From assembly GCF_013371465.1 (NCBI RefSeq), contig NZ_JABWDU010000006.1, forward strand, positions 248,001 through 312,000: 64,000 nt of DNA. Reading direction: 5' to 3'. The notes beneath the pieces were generated by a model, which saw only the letters and a list, made by a program, of their open reading frames with translations, did not search any database and had not been told where the DNA came from. This stretch comes from Ensifer oleiphilus. GTDB taxonomy: Bacteria; Pseudomonadota; Alphaproteobacteria; Rhizobiales; Rhizobiaceae. Shown here piece by piece: positions 53,177 through 62,631 of the stretch. The stretch's first letter is position 1. Each line of letters starts with the position of its first letter. A program made the translations under genes and the position numbers.

Positions 53177-53662
53177 ATGCGCACCTGGTTCCCCTACCCA
53201 CTCCTGTCTCTCGGCCTCCTCATCATCTGGATGCTGCTGAACCAGTCGGTCGCCCCCGGCACCATCGTCATGGGCACGATCCTCGGCGTGGCACTCGCCT
53301 GGGTGACGCTGAAGCTCACGCCCGCCCGCTCGCATCCCCGCCGGATCCTGCGCACGCTCGCCTTCGGCGCCAGCGTGTTCCTCGACGTCATCCGCTCCAA
53401 CATCGCCGTCGCGCGCGTCATCCTGCGCGTCGGTCGCCGGGCGCCGAACTCGGGCTTTCTGACGGTCGATATCGATATCGAGGATGAAAACGCGCTCGCG
53501 CTGCTCGCCTGCATCATGACCGCGACGCCAGGTACCGCCTGGCTTGAATATGATCGCGGCCGCAAATCGCTGCTTTTCCACGTGCTCGACATGGAGAACG
53601 AGGAGGTCTGGATAAGGACCGTGAAGCGCTACGAAGCCGGTTTGAAGGAGATGTTCGGATGA
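53177..53662 (+). CDS. phaE: Antiporter subunit E
   Basis: 161 residues; two N-terminal helices (LLSLGLLIIWMLLNQSVAPG, TIVMGTILGVALAWVTLKLT) and a soluble C-terminal domain with LACIMTATPGTAWLEYDRGR and LLFHVLDMENEEVWIR. It is the MrpE/PhaE subunit. It begins 3 bp after phaD and its stop overlaps phaF by ATGA. Confidence 0.93.
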   Translation: MRTWFPYPLLSLGLLIIWMLLNQSVAPGTIVMGTILGVALAWVTLKLTPARSHPRRILRTLAFGASVFLDVIRSNIAVARVILRVGRRAPNSGFLTVDIDIEDENALALLACIMTATPGTAWLEYDRGRKSLLFHVLDMENEEVWIRTVKRYEAGLKEMFG

Positions 53663-53940
53663 CGGAGCTTGCAATCATCTGGTCGATCCTCGCAGCCCAG
53701 ATCATGATCGGGCTTGCCATGGCCTTCGCGGCCTACCGAATGGTCAAGGGACCGCGGGCACAGGACCGCATCCTCGGCCTCGATACGCTGTACATCAACG
53801 CCATGCTGATGCTGCTGACCTTCGGCATCCGCACCGCCAACAGCATCTACTTCGAGTCCGCTTTAATCGTTGCGCTGATCGGCTTCGTTTCGTCGATCGC
53901 CTTCGGCAAGTTCCTGATGCGCGGGGAGGTGATCGAATGA
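53659..53940 (+). CDS. phaF: Antiporter subunit F
   Basis: 93 residues with three helices: LAIIWSILAAQIMIGLAMAF, GLDTLYINAMLMLLTFGIRT, ALIVALIGFVSSIAFGKFLM; conserved KGPRAQDRILGLD between helices 1 and 2. MrpF/PhaF subunit, overlapping both neighbours by 4 bp. Confidence 0.93.
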   Translation: MTELAIIWSILAAQIMIGLAMAFAAYRMVKGPRAQDRILGLDTLYINAMLMLLTFGIRTANSIYFESALIVALIGFVSSIAFGKFLMRGEVIE

Positions 53941-54320
53941 GCCATCTGACCGACCTTCCGACCTGGGCCGCCGTTATCGTCTGCGGGTTCGTTCTCCTCG
54001 GCGCAGCAATTGCGCTGATCGGTTCGATCGGCCTGCTCAGACTGCCGGATTTCTATACCCGCTTGCATGCGCCCACACTTGCCACCAGCGGCGGCGTCAT
54101 CCTCATCTGCACCGCCTCGATGGTGTGCTTTGCCGTGCTGCAGAACCGCTGGGTATTCCACGAAGTCTTGATCATCGTCTTCGTGATCATGACCACGCCG
54201 GTCACGCTGATGCTGCTCGGCCAGGCTGCACTTTACCGCGACCGCGTCGAGGAACGCCGCGGCGTGCCGCTGAAGCAGAAGCCGCTTCGCGAAGAGACCC
54301 CGGACGAAACCAAAGAGTAG
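53937..54320 (+). CDS. phaG: Antiporter subunit G
   Basis: 127 residues with three helices (WAAVIVCGFVLLGAAIALIG, GGVILICTASMVCFAVLQNR, VLIIVFVIMTTPVTLMLLGQ) and the family motif LRLPDFYTRLHAPTLATSGG. The charged C-terminus (QKPLREETPDETKE) is cytoplasmic. It ends the operon 2 bp from the convergent cobM stop. Confidence 0.94.
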   Translation: MSHLTDLPTWAAVIVCGFVLLGAAIALIGSIGLLRLPDFYTRLHAPTLATSGGVILICTASMVCFAVLQNRWVFHEVLIIVFVIMTTPVTLMLLGQAALYRDRVEERRGVPLKQKPLREETPDETKE

Positions 54321-54322
54321 AT

Positions 54323-55087
54323 TTAGAGCGCGTCGCGCCCGCGAAAACGGCGCTGGTAGGCCGGATCGTAAAGCGAGCTTTCACGGAAATCCGACGCTTC
54401 GAGCCCCGGGCCGACAAAAATCAGCGCCGTGCGCTCGATCGGCTCTTCGGCCACCTTGGCCGCGATCGTGCCGAGCGTGCCGCGCACCACCCGCTCATCC
54501 GGCCATGACGCCTTGACGATGATCGCGACAGGGCAATCGGCACCGTAGAGCGGCGTCAGTTCCTCCACCACCTGATCGAGCGCATGGATGGCGAGATGAA
54601 TGGCAAGCGTCGCTCCGGTGGCGCCGAAGCCGCTAAGCGTCTCGGTGTTGGGCATCGGCGAGGCGCGGCCGGAGACCCGCGTCAGCACCAGGCTCTGGGC
54701 GACGGCCGGAATGGTCAGCTCGCGACCGAGCGCTGCAGCGGCCGCCGCGAAGGATGGGACGCCCGGCGTCATCGTATAGCCGATGCCATGTTTCTCCAGC
54801 CGGCGGATCTGTTCGGCAACCGCGCTCCAGACCGAAAGGTCGCCCGAATGCAGTCGGGCGACATCCTCGCCGGCTTCTTGAGCGCGCACATATTCCGCTT
54901 CGATCTCATCCAGCGACATAGGTGCGGTATCAACGATACGGGCGCCGGGGGGGCAATATTGCAGCAGTTCGGGCGAAACGATGGAGCCGGCATAAAGGCA
55001 GACCGGGCAGCGTCCGATGAGGTCGCGACCGCGAACCGTAATCAGATCCGCAGCTCCGGGGCCAGCGCCGATGAAATGTACCGTCAT
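54323..55087 (-). CDS. cobM: Precorrin-4 C11-methyltransferase
   Basis: 254 residues; ATG at 55087 after GGAGAGACAC. It uses SAM to methylate C-11 of precorrin-4, giving precorrin-5. Seen: the SAM-binding [18 protein letters not shown] (residues 7-24), [40 protein letters not shown] and [10 protein letters not shown]. The longer open frame (start 55603) overlaps cobL in another frame and is not real. Follows cobL after 107 bp. Confidence 0.95.
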   Translation of the reverse strand: MTVHFIGAGPGAADLITVRGRDLIGRCPVCLYAGSIVSPELLQYCPPGARIVDTAPMSLDEIEAEYVRAQEAGEDVARLHSGDLSVWSAVAEQIRRLEKHGIGYTMTPGVPSFAAAAAALGRELTIPAVAQSLVLTRVSGRASPMPNTETLSGFGATGATLAIHLAIHALDQVVEELTPLYGADCPVAIIVKASWPDERVVRGTLGTIAAKVAEEPIERTALIFVGPGLEASDFRESSLYDPAYQRRFRGRDAL

Positions 55088-55194
55088 GTGTCTCTCCGAA
55101 CGTTCCAGGCCTGTTCGCCGCGTAGCTGAACCGCGCCAATCTCTTGTCTCATGCAAATCCCGCCGGAGAACGACTCCCCCACTGCGGAGTTGCT

Positions 55195-56436
55195 CTAGCT
55201 CTTCGTCCAGGACCATTGCGTCACCGGCATTGCCGGCCGCCAGCCGGTCATGCCGCCGATCGGCAGCGCCCGGGCGATATCGATGCGGATCAGCGAGCCT
55301 CCGAGTTGCGCGTGGCGTTGCAGCAGCACCGCTTCCATCTCCGTGGTCACGGCATTGGCGACCAGCCGGCCACCCTCGCCGAGTGCGGCAACCGCCGCAT
55401 CCATGACGCCCGGCTCGCTGCCGCCACCACCGATGAAGATCGCATCGGGACGCGAAAGGCCCGAAAGCGCGGCCGGGGCCTTGCCCTGAACGACCATCAG
55501 GCCGGGCACGCCGAAAGCCTCGGCATTGCGGCCGACACGCACCGCGCGCTCGGGCGAAGCTTCGATGGCGATCGCCCGCATGGCCGGATCGGCCAGCATC
55601 CATTCGATGCCGATCGAGCCGGAGCCCGCACCGATATCCCAGAGCAGCTCACCCTTGCGCGGCGACAGCGCCGAGAGCGTCAGCGCCCGCACCTCCCGCT
55701 TGGTGATCTGGCCGTCGTGTTCGAACAACAGGTCGTCGCGCCCGGCCGAAAGCGGCAGCACCCGGCCCCCCTGGTCGGCTGCCACTTCGATGGCGCAGAC
55801 GTTGAGCGGGTGGACGACACCGAGCATGAAGAGCGAGGCAATCTGCGTGGTCACGCGTTCGCCCGCGCCGCCGAGCGCCTCCAGAACCGTCAGCCGCGAC
55901 TGACCGAACCCGTTTTCCGTCAGGAGTTCGGCGAGCGCCTTCGGTCCGGTTCCATCAGACGTCAGCGCCAGCACCCGGTTGCCCGGCTGCAGATGCGGCC
56001 GAACCAGATCGATTGGTCGGCCGTGCAGCGACACGAGCGTCGCCTCCTGCAGCGCCCAGCCGAGGCGCGATGCGGCAAGGCTGAAGGAGGAAGGCGCCGG
56101 AAGCGTACGGATCTCAGATGCGGCGACGCGGCGCGCAAGCGTGGCGCCGACACCGAAGAAGAACGGGTCGCCGGAGGCGAGCACGACCACCGGGCTGCCG
56201 CGTCGCGCGACGATCTCCTCGACCGAGCGGCCGAACGGGCTTTGCCAGACGCGGCCTTCGCCCTTGATCAACGCATGCGTGAGTTCCATGTGGCGAGCGC
56301 CGCCATAGACGACCGGAGCGGCCGCAATCAGCCGCTTGGCCTCGTCGCCGAGACCAGCTACACCATCCTCGCCTATGCCGATGATGGTCAACCAGGGGGA
56401 GACGATGGCCGGATCGCTGTTCGACACCTCAGCCAT
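55195..56436 (-). CDS. cobL: Precorrin-6Y C5,15-methyltransferase (decarboxylating)
   Basis: 413 residues, as in the P. denitrificans enzyme. The N-terminal half is CbiE-like ([40 protein letters not shown]); the C-terminal half is a CbiT-like Rossmann methyltransferase ([60 protein letters not shown]). It methylates C-5 and C-15 and decarboxylates the acetate side chain of dihydro-precorrin-6, giving precorrin-8. Its 5' end overlaps that of divergent cobK by about 32 bp. Confidence 0.95.
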   Translation of the reverse strand: MAEVSNSDPAIVSPWLTIIGIGEDGVAGLGDEAKRLIAAAPVVYGGARHMELTHALIKGEGRVWQSPFGRSVEEIVARRGSPVVVLASGDPFFFGVGATLARRVAASEIRTLPAPSSFSLAASRLGWALQEATLVSLHGRPIDLVRPHLQPGNRVLALTSDGTGPKALAELLTENGFGQSRLTVLEALGGAGERVTTQIASLFMLGVVHPLNVCAIEVAADQGGRVLPLSAGRDDLLFEHDGQITKREVRALTLSALSPRKGELLWDIGAGSGSIGIEWMLADPAMRAIAIEASPERAVRVGRNAEAFGVPGLMVVQGKAPAALSGLSRPDAIFIGGGGSEPGVMDAAVAALGEGGRLVANAVTTEMEAVLLQRHAQLGGSLIRIDIARALPIGGMTGWRPAMPVTQWSWTKS

Positions 56437-57190
56437 GGAAAAACCTCGCATTCTCATTCTTGGCGGGACGACCGAAGCCCGCGAACTGGCATCTCGCCTC
56501 GCCGACGACACGCGTTACGACACCGTGATCTCGCTTGCCGGCCGCACGGCCGATCCGCGCCCGCAACCGGTCGCGACCCGGATCGGCGGTTTTGGCGGCG
56601 CCGAGGGGCTCGCCGCTTTCCTCATTGCCGAAAAGGTTGCGCTGGTCGTCGACGCGACGCATCCCTTCGCCGCCCGCATTTCTCACAACGCCGCCGCAGC
56701 AGCAAACACCGCGCAGGTGCGCCTCTTGGCCCTGCGTCGCCCGGAGTGGCAGGCGCAAGCCGGCGACCAATGGACCGGTGTCAGTAGCGTTGCCGAAGCG
56801 GTGACCGCGCTGGGCGATCTTCCGCGCCGCGTCTTTCTTGCCATCGGTCGGCAGGAGGCCTTTCATTTCGAGGCAGCACCGCAGCACAGCTACGTCATTC
56901 GCAGCGTCGACCCGGTGACCCCGCCCTTGAAACTGCCCGACGCGACGGCAATCCTTGCCACCGGCCCGTTCGCCGAAGCGGACGAGATCGAGCTGCTGAA
57001 GGCCCAGCGTGTCGACGTGATCGTCGCCAAGAACAGCGGTGGAGCAGCGACTTACGGAAAGATCGCTGCTGCACGCCAGTTGGGGATCGCGGTGATCATG
57101 GTCGAGCGCCGCAAGCCCGCCGACGTCCTGTCGGTCGGCGACTGCAATGCGGCGCTCGAACGCATCGATCACTGGTTGTCTCCGGTGTAA
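56405..57190 (+). CDS. cobK: Precorrin-6A reductase
   Basis: 261 residues from the ATG at 56405, which has AGGGGGAGACG directly before it; the ATG at 56435 is also in frame. NADPH-dependent reduction of precorrin-6A. The Rossmann-like N-terminus reads [20 protein letters not shown], with DATHPFAARISHNAAAAANT, FLAIGRQEAFHFEAAPQHSY and AKNSGGAATYGKIAAARQLG in the C-terminal half. It is the only cob gene on the plus strand: its start overlaps cobL and its 3' end overlaps cobJ. Confidence 0.94.
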   Translation: MAGSLFDTSAMEKPRILILGGTTEARELASRLADDTRYDTVISLAGRTADPRPQPVATRIGGFGGAEGLAAFLIAEKVALVVDATHPFAARISHNAAAAANTAQVRLLALRRPEWQAQAGDQWTGVSSVAEAVTALGDLPRRVFLAIGRQEAFHFEAAPQHSYVIRSVDPVTPPLKLPDATAILATGPFAEADEIELLKAQRVDVIVAKNSGGAATYGKIAAARQLGIAVIMVERRKPADVLSVGDCNAALERIDHWLSPV

Positions 57191-57933
57191 AAGCGCGGCG
57201 TGTAGACCAGATCCGGCTTGCCTTCGCGCGTAACGATGCGCGTTTCCGGCGAACCGATGATGACGCAGGTCGCCATGTCGGCGCGGCTGGCATCGGCTTC
57301 ACCGAGCGGCATCACCGCAATGCGCTCGTCCGGCCGGCCGGCGGCACGGCCGAAGATCACCGGCACCGACGCCGGCAGCACGCCGCGCAGGATCTCGAAG
57401 GCTTCACCGAGCTGCCAGGGCCTCGCCTTGCTGATCGGATTGTAGAGCGCGATCACCAGACCCGCTTCCGCCACAAGCCTCAGCCGTTTGGTGATGACCT
57501 CCCAGGGCTTCAGGTTGTCGGAAAGCGAAATGGCGCAGAAGTCGTGGCCGAGCGGCGCGCCGATGCGCGCGGCAACGGCGAGCATCGCAGTCACGCCAGG
57601 CGTCACCACCAGATCGACGGACTTCCATTCCGCAGGTCCCTTGTCGATCGCCTCGCAGACGGCAGCCGCCATGGCAAAGACACCTGGGTCGCCGCCCGAG
57701 ACCATGCAGACCTTGGCGCCGGCAGCAGCCCGCGTCAGTGCCGCCTGCGCACGGTCGAGCTCCTCGCGATTGTCCGACGCGATGCGGACCTGGTCGGGCC
57801 TGAGGTTCAGGCGGTCGAGATAGGGAAAATAGCCGAAGAACTCCTGCGCCTGCGCGACCGCCTCGGCCGTCTCCGGCGTCATCTGCGCGGCACTGCCGGG
57901 ACCGGTGCCGACGACGTAGAGCGTACCGGTCAT
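57169..57933 (-). CDS. cobJ: Precorrin-3B C17-methyltransferase
   Basis: 254 residues, matching the reference length; ATG at 57933 (MTGTLYVVGTGPGSAAQMTP) overlaps the cobI stop by ATGA. It methylates C-17 and contracts the ring to precorrin-4. Seen: SAM-binding GTGPGSAAQMTPETAEAVAQ, VCMVSGGDPGVFAMAAAVCE, VVTPGVTAMLAVAARIGAPL and HDFCAISLSDNLKPWEVI. Its 3' end overlaps cobK by 22 bp. Confidence 0.95.
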   Translation of the reverse strand: MTGTLYVVGTGPGSAAQMTPETAEAVAQAQEFFGYFPYLDRLNLRPDQVRIASDNREELDRAQAALTRAAAGAKVCMVSGGDPGVFAMAAAVCEAIDKGPAEWKSVDLVVTPGVTAMLAVAARIGAPLGHDFCAISLSDNLKPWEVITKRLRLVAEAGLVIALYNPISKARPWQLGEAFEILRGVLPASVPVIFGRAAGRPDERIAVMPLGEADASRADMATCVIIGSPETRIVTREGKPDLVYTPRFYTGDNQ

Positions 57934-58667
57934 GGCCTGTCCTTCCAACCGGGGACGAGCACCAGCGAGAAATACGGTGCCTCGTCATCGGGCTTTTCCG
58001 CAAGCGCCGTCATCGCCGCATTCTTCATCGTGCCACGCTCGACATAGACGGCCTGGTCGAGCCGGCCGGAAGCGGCAAGCGCCCGGCGGATCTTCGGCAG
58101 GTTGCGCCCGACCTTCATGATCACGGCCGCCTCGGTATCGGCGAGGCGTCGACCAAGCTCACCTTCAGCCATGGTGCCTGGCAGCACCGACAGCACGTCG
58201 TCGCCCTGAACCAGCGGTAGGCCGGCGAGCGACCAGCAGCCGGACATGGCAGTGATCCCCGGGATGACCTCGACCGGGAAGCGCCCGGCAAGCCGCACAT
58301 GCAGGTGCATGTAGGAGCCGTAGAACAGCGGATCGCCTTCACTCAAAACGGCGACGGTGCGACCGGCGTCGAGATGGCCGGCAACCGCTTCAGCGGAAGC
58401 GTTGTAGAAATCGGTGATCTGGCTCTTGTAGGCGCCGTCGTCCTTGTCGATCTCGGTGGTGACGGGATAGTAGAGCGGCAGCTCGAGAAGACCCGGCTTC
58501 AATAACCCCTCGACTACAGCGCGCCCGTTGCCGCTGCGCCCGGCCTTGGCGAAATAGGCAAGCACGTCCGCCTCGCCCAACGCCTTGACGGCCTTGACCG
58601 TCAAAAGCTCCGGATCGCCGGGACCGGTTCCGACGCCGATCAACCGGCCCACACCCGCGCCGCTCAC
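57930..58667 (-). CDS. cobI: Precorrin-2 C20-methyltransferase
   Basis: 245 residues from the GTG at 58667, which overlaps the cobH stop (GTGA). It makes precorrin-3A. Motifs: RLIGVGTGPGDPELLTVKAV, VAVLSEGDPLFYGSYMHLHV, EVIPGITAMSGCWSLAGLPL, KVGRNLPKIRRALAASGRLD. Reference enzymes are of the same length. Central gene of cobG-H-I-J. Confidence 0.95.
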   Translation of the reverse strand: MSGAGVGRLIGVGTGPGDPELLTVKAVKALGEADVLAYFAKAGRSGNGRAVVEGLLKPGLLELPLYYPVTTEIDKDDGAYKSQITDFYNASAEAVAGHLDAGRTVAVLSEGDPLFYGSYMHLHVRLAGRFPVEVIPGITAMSGCWSLAGLPLVQGDDVLSVLPGTMAEGELGRRLADTEAAVIMKVGRNLPKIRRALAASGRLDQAVYVERGTMKNAAMTALAEKPDDEAPYFSLVLVPGWKDRP

Positions 58668-59296
58668 AGGCCCGGCCTCGCGAGCGAATTGAGCGCGGCG
58701 GCCGTCATGGCGCTGCCGCCGAGGCGCCCGCGTACGATGGCAAACGGCACGCCATAGGAATTTTCCGCCAGCGCATCCTTCGATTCCGCCGCACCGACGA
58801 AGCCGACCGGCATGCCGATGATCGCGGCCGGCTTCGGTGCTCCATCGCGCAGCATTTCCAGCAGGTAGAACAGCGCCGTCGGCGCATTGCCGATGGCGAC
58901 GACGGAGCCGGCCATATGCTCGCTCCACAACTTCAGCGCTGCAGCCGAGCGCGTATTGCCGATCTCGGCGGCGATGTCCGGTGTGCGTGGATCGCGAAGC
59001 GTGCAGATGACCTCGTTGCCGGCAGGGAGGCGCGCCCGCGTCACGCCGCGCGCCACCATCTCGGCGTCACAGAGGATCGGCGCGCCGTTCTGAAGCGCGC
59101 TGCGGGCAGCGCTGACGAAGTCGGGAGAGAACACGAACTGCTTCGACGCCTCGACGAGGCCGCAGGCATGTACCATGCGCACCGCGAGGTCGGCTTCCTC
59201 GTCGGAAAAGGCGGAAAGGTCGGCTTCTGCCCTGATGATGGCGAAGGAACGCTCATAGATGGCGTTGCCATCCCGGATGTAATCATACTCAGGCAT
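58664..59296 (-). CDS. cobH: Precorrin-8X methylmutase
   Basis: 210 residues. It moves the methyl group from C-11 to C-12, giving hydrogenobyrinic acid. Seen: EYDYIRDGNAIYERSFAIIR (with catalytic-region Arg/Tyr), VRMVHACGLVEASKQFVFSP with the active-site His, CDAEMVARGVTRARLPAGNE and IIGMPVGFVGAAESKDALAE. It is 2 bp from cobG and overlaps cobI. Confidence 0.96.
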   Translation of the reverse strand: MPEYDYIRDGNAIYERSFAIIRAEADLSAFSDEEADLAVRMVHACGLVEASKQFVFSPDFVSAARSALQNGAPILCDAEMVARGVTRARLPAGNEVICTLRDPRTPDIAAEIGNTRSAAALKLWSEHMAGSVVAIGNAPTALFYLLEMLRDGAPKPAAIIGMPVGFVGAAESKDALAENSYGVPFAIVRGRLGGSAMTAAALNSLARPGL

Positions 59297-59298
59297 TT

Positions 59299-60669
59299 CT
59301 ATCCCTGTTCGAACGCAGCCGAGACGCGCGCGGCACCCAGCCGTGTAAGACAGGAGCGCGCCGATTCGCCAGCGTCTTTGTTTTTTCGCACCAGTTCGGC
59401 CAGCCGTTCCAGCGCGGATTTCATTACATTTTCATCGGTGTAGGCATTCGCGCCGTCCTTCGCCGCCCCATTTACGACAAGCGCGTATCCTGATGACGCA
59501 CCCACCAGCGTCAATGCCGACGCCCTCGGCCGGGCACAGCCCTTGAGGCAACCGGAGAGATGCACGGTCAATGAGCCGTCGAAGAGATCCGGCACCATTT
59601 CCACCCATAGCCGCGCCATTGCCTTGGTGTCCATCCATGCGGATGCGCAGCCGGTGCTGCCGGCGCAGGTGGCAATGTGGTTTCGCGGGTCATCCGCTGC
59701 GATCCGCAAGCCCTGTGCCAGGGCCAGACGCCGGACGATTGCGGCCGCCTCGCGCTCAAGGCCGAGCAAGAAGAAGCCATGCTCGGGCGCCAGTCGGATT
59801 TCGCGGGCGCCGAGCTCGCTTGCTTGCTGCAGAAAGGCGATGAGGTTGGAGGCGTCGATCTGGGCGAAGGCGAGCCCGAGGCCAAGGGCGGTGCCGGCCG
59901 AGCCGAGATCGTGCAGGCCGGCAACCGGAGATGCCGACGTCAAAGCCGGAACGGACGGCACAGGGCAGGCGTCCAGCGGACAGAGCGCCCGCACCGCATC
60001 GATGTCGAGATCCCGACCACGCGCCGCCGGGCCGATGGCCGTCAAGGCCTCCAGAATCCGGATAAAGACCGGCACGACAGCCTCGGTTCGAAGCGCGCAA
60101 ACGGATTGAGCCGTTGCCTCTGTCCCGGCAACCGACAGTCCCCACCAGGCATCGTCGCTGCGTCCAAAAGCCTGCAGGCGCAGATCGGCAACCGTATCGC
60201 CAAGATGGAACCGGCCGCCGCCATCGATGATAATGGCGAGCTTCGGCGCCAGCTTCAATGCGGCTCCTCGCGCGGCGATCGCTTCCCGCAGCATCGCCGC
60301 GATCACGCGTGGGTCGATGATTTCTTCCGGATCGATGCCGGCAAGCGGCGGCGTCTCGATCGCCACGTCGGGAACCACGATTGCGGCTTCACCGATCGCT
60401 TCGGCAAGCCCCGGAACGCTCGACGCCTTCAGCCCGCGGACCTGCAGGTTGCCGCGCGCGGTAATTTCCAAAATACCGTTGCCGAACTGGCGCGCGGCTT
60501 TAGCGACATCAGAGAACTGCGAAAGCGTAAGACTGCCGTCGAGTGGTCGCAACCGCACCAACAGGCCGTCGCCGGTCTGCATCGGGGCTGCCAGCGACGG
60601 ACAGGCACCGCGCCGCATGGAGGCGGCAGCATCCGTCGTTTGCGATGTCGGCACGGCACAACTGGTCAT
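59299..60669 (-). CDS. cobG: Precorrin-3B synthase
   Basis: 456 residues; ATG at 60669 (MTSCAVPTSQTTDAAASMRR). An aerobic, O2-dependent monooxygenase carrying a 4Fe-4S centre; ferredoxin/sulfite-reductase-like repeats (GDGLLVRLRPLDGSLTLSQF, EITARGNLQVRGLKASSV). Cluster ligands: TCAGSTGCASA (C-x5-C) and SGCLKGCARP (C-x3-C), at about residues 335-400. It produces precorrin-3B and thereby marks the oxygen-dependent pathway. Confidence 0.94.
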   Translation of the reverse strand: MTSCAVPTSQTTDAAASMRRGACPSLAAPMQTGDGLLVRLRPLDGSLTLSQFSDVAKAARQFGNGILEITARGNLQVRGLKASSVPGLAEAIGEAAIVVPDVAIETPPLAGIDPEEIIDPRVIAAMLREAIAARGAALKLAPKLAIIIDGGGRFHLGDTVADLRLQAFGRSDDAWWGLSVAGTEATAQSVCALRTEAVVPVFIRILEALTAIGPAARGRDLDIDAVRALCPLDACPVPSVPALTSASPVAGLHDLGSAGTALGLGLAFAQIDASNLIAFLQQASELGAREIRLAPEHGFFLLGLEREAAAIVRRLALAQGLRIAADDPRNHIATCAGSTGCASAWMDTKAMARLWVEMVPDLFDGSLTVHLSGCLKGCARPRASALTLVGASSGYALVVNGAAKDGANAYTDENVMKSALERLAELVRKNKDAGESARSCLTRLGAARVSAAFEQG

Positions 60670-60803
60670 CGGCAGGTCTTGGTCGCTCCCGGCGTTCGCT
60701 CTCTCGGTGGGACTCTTTTCCACAGACGCTATAGCACAGGGACAGACGTTGAGAGAGATCAAAGACGACGGGAAAAGCTTTGAGAAAGCAAACGCAAGGT
60801 CGC

Positions 60804-61574
60804 CTACTCCTCGAAATCGGCACCCTTGCGCAGGAGATAGATATCCATGATCCACCCCATGCGCGCGCGCGCCTGCGCACGTGTCGCCAGGATCTTATCC
60901 TTGACGTCGGCAAGACGACCCGAAATGACGATTTCGTCCGGCGTTCCGAGATAGGCGCCCCAATAGATTTCGGCATCGGGATCCTCGATCCGGCGAAACG
61001 CCTGCTCGCCGTCGAGCATGACGACAGAGGTCTGGCTGCGCGCGGGAAAGCTTTCCGCAAGCCGGCGCCCGGTGGTGATCTCGACCGGCTTGCCGACGAG
61101 GTTCAGCGGAATGCGGTGGCTGGCGCAGAGCGCCTGCAGGCTGGTGATCCCTGGAAGAACGTCGTAGTCGAAGACGATCTTGCCGCGCGCCTTCACCCGC
61201 TCGACGATGCGAATGGTGCTGTCGTAGAGCATCGGGTCGCCCCAGACGAGAAAGGCGCCGGTGCCGTCTTCCCCGAGTTCGCTGCCGATCAGCCGCTCAT
61301 AGATTTCGGCGATGCGGGCGTGCCAGTCGTCAACGCTGCCGTCATAGCTGACGCCCTCTGTGCGGCGGACCGGCACGGCGAATTCGACCGTGCGGCTGTC
61401 GGCGCGTGTCACGTAGCGCGCGCAGATCTCGCGGCGCACTTCGGCAAGCTCGGTCTTCTTCTCGCCCTTGGTCGGGATGAACAGCGCGTCGGCACGGTTG
61501 AGCGCGTTGATCGCCTGGATGGTCATATGCTCGGGATTGCCCGAACCGATGCCGATGATCAGAAGTTTTCGCAC
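60804..61574 (-). CDS. cobF: Precorrin-6A synthase (deacetylating)
   Basis: 256 residues. It methylates C-1 of precorrin-5 with loss of acetate. SAM-binding N-terminus LLIIGIGSGNPEHMTIQAIN, GTGAFLVWGDPMLYDSTIRI, DYDVLPGITSLQALCASHRI and GYWGAYLGTPDEIVIS-type end (AEIYWGAYLGTPDEIV). Exclusive to the aerobic route. The first gene of the cluster, 134 bp before cobG. Confidence 0.95.
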   Translation of the reverse strand: MRKLLIIGIGSGNPEHMTIQAINALNRADALFIPTKGEKKTELAEVRREICARYVTRADSRTVEFAVPVRRTEGVSYDGSVDDWHARIAEIYERLIGSELGEDGTGAFLVWGDPMLYDSTIRIVERVKARGKIVFDYDVLPGITSLQALCASHRIPLNLVGKPVEITTGRRLAESFPARSQTSVVMLDGEQAFRRIEDPDAEIYWGAYLGTPDEIVISGRLADVKDKILATRAQARARMGWIMDIYLLRKGADFEE

Positions 61575-61718
61575 GCGCGCCCCTGCCGTTCGTCAAAATG
61601 TTGCAGCAACCGTTGCGCGTCTGAGCCGGCGCGTGGGCCTAGCCTGTGTCTTTGGCGGATCGGCGGTTGAGACGCAAGCTCCACACGCGACAGCGTTTCG
61701 GCCGCCAGCGCCATGGCA

Positions 61719-62426
61719 TCAAGGCGACGAAGGCGCTTCGGGATTTTCGGGCAGCGTCCAGTCGATCGGCTCGAAGCCCTTGGAGACGAGGAATTCATTG
61801 GCCTGAGAGAAATGCCGGCAGCCGAGAAAACCGGAATGCGCAGACAGCGGCGATGGATGCGGCGCCCGCAGCACCAGGTGGCGCGAGCGGTCGACGAAGG
61901 CAGCCTTTTTCTGCGCGTAGGAGCCCCAGAGCAGAAACACCACAGGGTGATCGGCCTCGTTGACGGCGCGGATGATCGCGTCGGTGAAGCGCTCCCAGCC
62001 GCGTCCCTGATGCGAGGCAGCCTGCCCGCGCTCGACGGTCAGCACGCTGTTGAGAAGCAGCACGCCTTGCTTTGCCCAGCTTTCGAGAAAGCCGTGACGG
62101 GCCGGCGCAATGCCGAGATCGGTCTTCAGTTCCTTGTAGATATTGACCAGCGACGGCGGCGTGCGCACACCCGGGAGCACGCTGAAGCAGAGCCCGTGCG
62201 CCTGGCCGTCGCCGTGGTAGGGATCCTGTCCGAGGATGACGACACGCACCTTGTCGAGCGGCGTCAGGTCGAGGGCGCGAAAATACTCGGATCCTCGCGG
62301 AAAGATCTGCCGTCCCTCGTTGCGCGCGGTGAGAAGGAACTGCTTGAGATCGCCCATGTAGGGGCTGGAAAATTCCGGCTCCAGTGCCGCTTTCCAGCTC
62401 TCTTCGAGCTTCATTGCCGTTTCCAT
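61719..62426 (-). CDS. ung: Uracil-DNA glycosylase
   Basis: 235 residues from 62426; adjacent ATGs at 62429, 62426 and 62414 are in frame, and the second is best placed after GGAGG. Family 1 enzyme: water-activating motif [20 protein letters not shown] (about residues 60-79), [20 protein letters not shown], and DNA-intercalating [18 protein letters not shown] with the catalytic His. It removes uracil from DNA. A single gene. Confidence 0.96.
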   Translation of the reverse strand: METAMKLEESWKAALEPEFSSPYMGDLKQFLLTARNEGRQIFPRGSEYFRALDLTPLDKVRVVILGQDPYHGDGQAHGLCFSVLPGVRTPPSLVNIYKELKTDLGIAPARHGFLESWAKQGVLLLNSVLTVERGQAASHQGRGWERFTDAIIRAVNEADHPVVFLLWGSYAQKKAAFVDRSRHLVLRAPHPSPLSAHSGFLGCRHFSQANEFLVSKGFEPIDWTLPENPEAPSSP

Positions 62427-62587
62427 CATGCCTCCGGTCCGGTTCGTTCGCGTACCGCCCGGAATTTAAGCCGATCGGACGCCACCGCAAGCATCAATCC
62501 CGCGCCGAGCCGCTGGGTTCACGGCTTTTACTAGCGCGTTCCAACAGCATTGTATTTCAATGGATAAAACGCTAATCAGAAGGCGAT

Positions 62588-62615
62588 ATCGTTATATCCT
62601 GAAAAATATCACGAA
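62588..62615. promoter_or_regulatory. ModE-like operator upstream of modA
   Basis: ATCGTTATATC-CTGAAA-AATATCACGAA fits the ModE box (ATCGNTATATA-N6-TATATAACGAT) with 8 of 11 bases in the right arm. It ends 16 bp before the modA ATG, so molybdate-bound ModE would block transcription or initiation. Confidence 0.75.
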
Positions 62616-62631
62616 CTTGATGGAGGCAAGA

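Noticed and set aside
60670-60803. Possible cobalamin riboswitch before cobG
   Set aside because: Only 134 bp, no recognisable B12-box core, and no matching stems.
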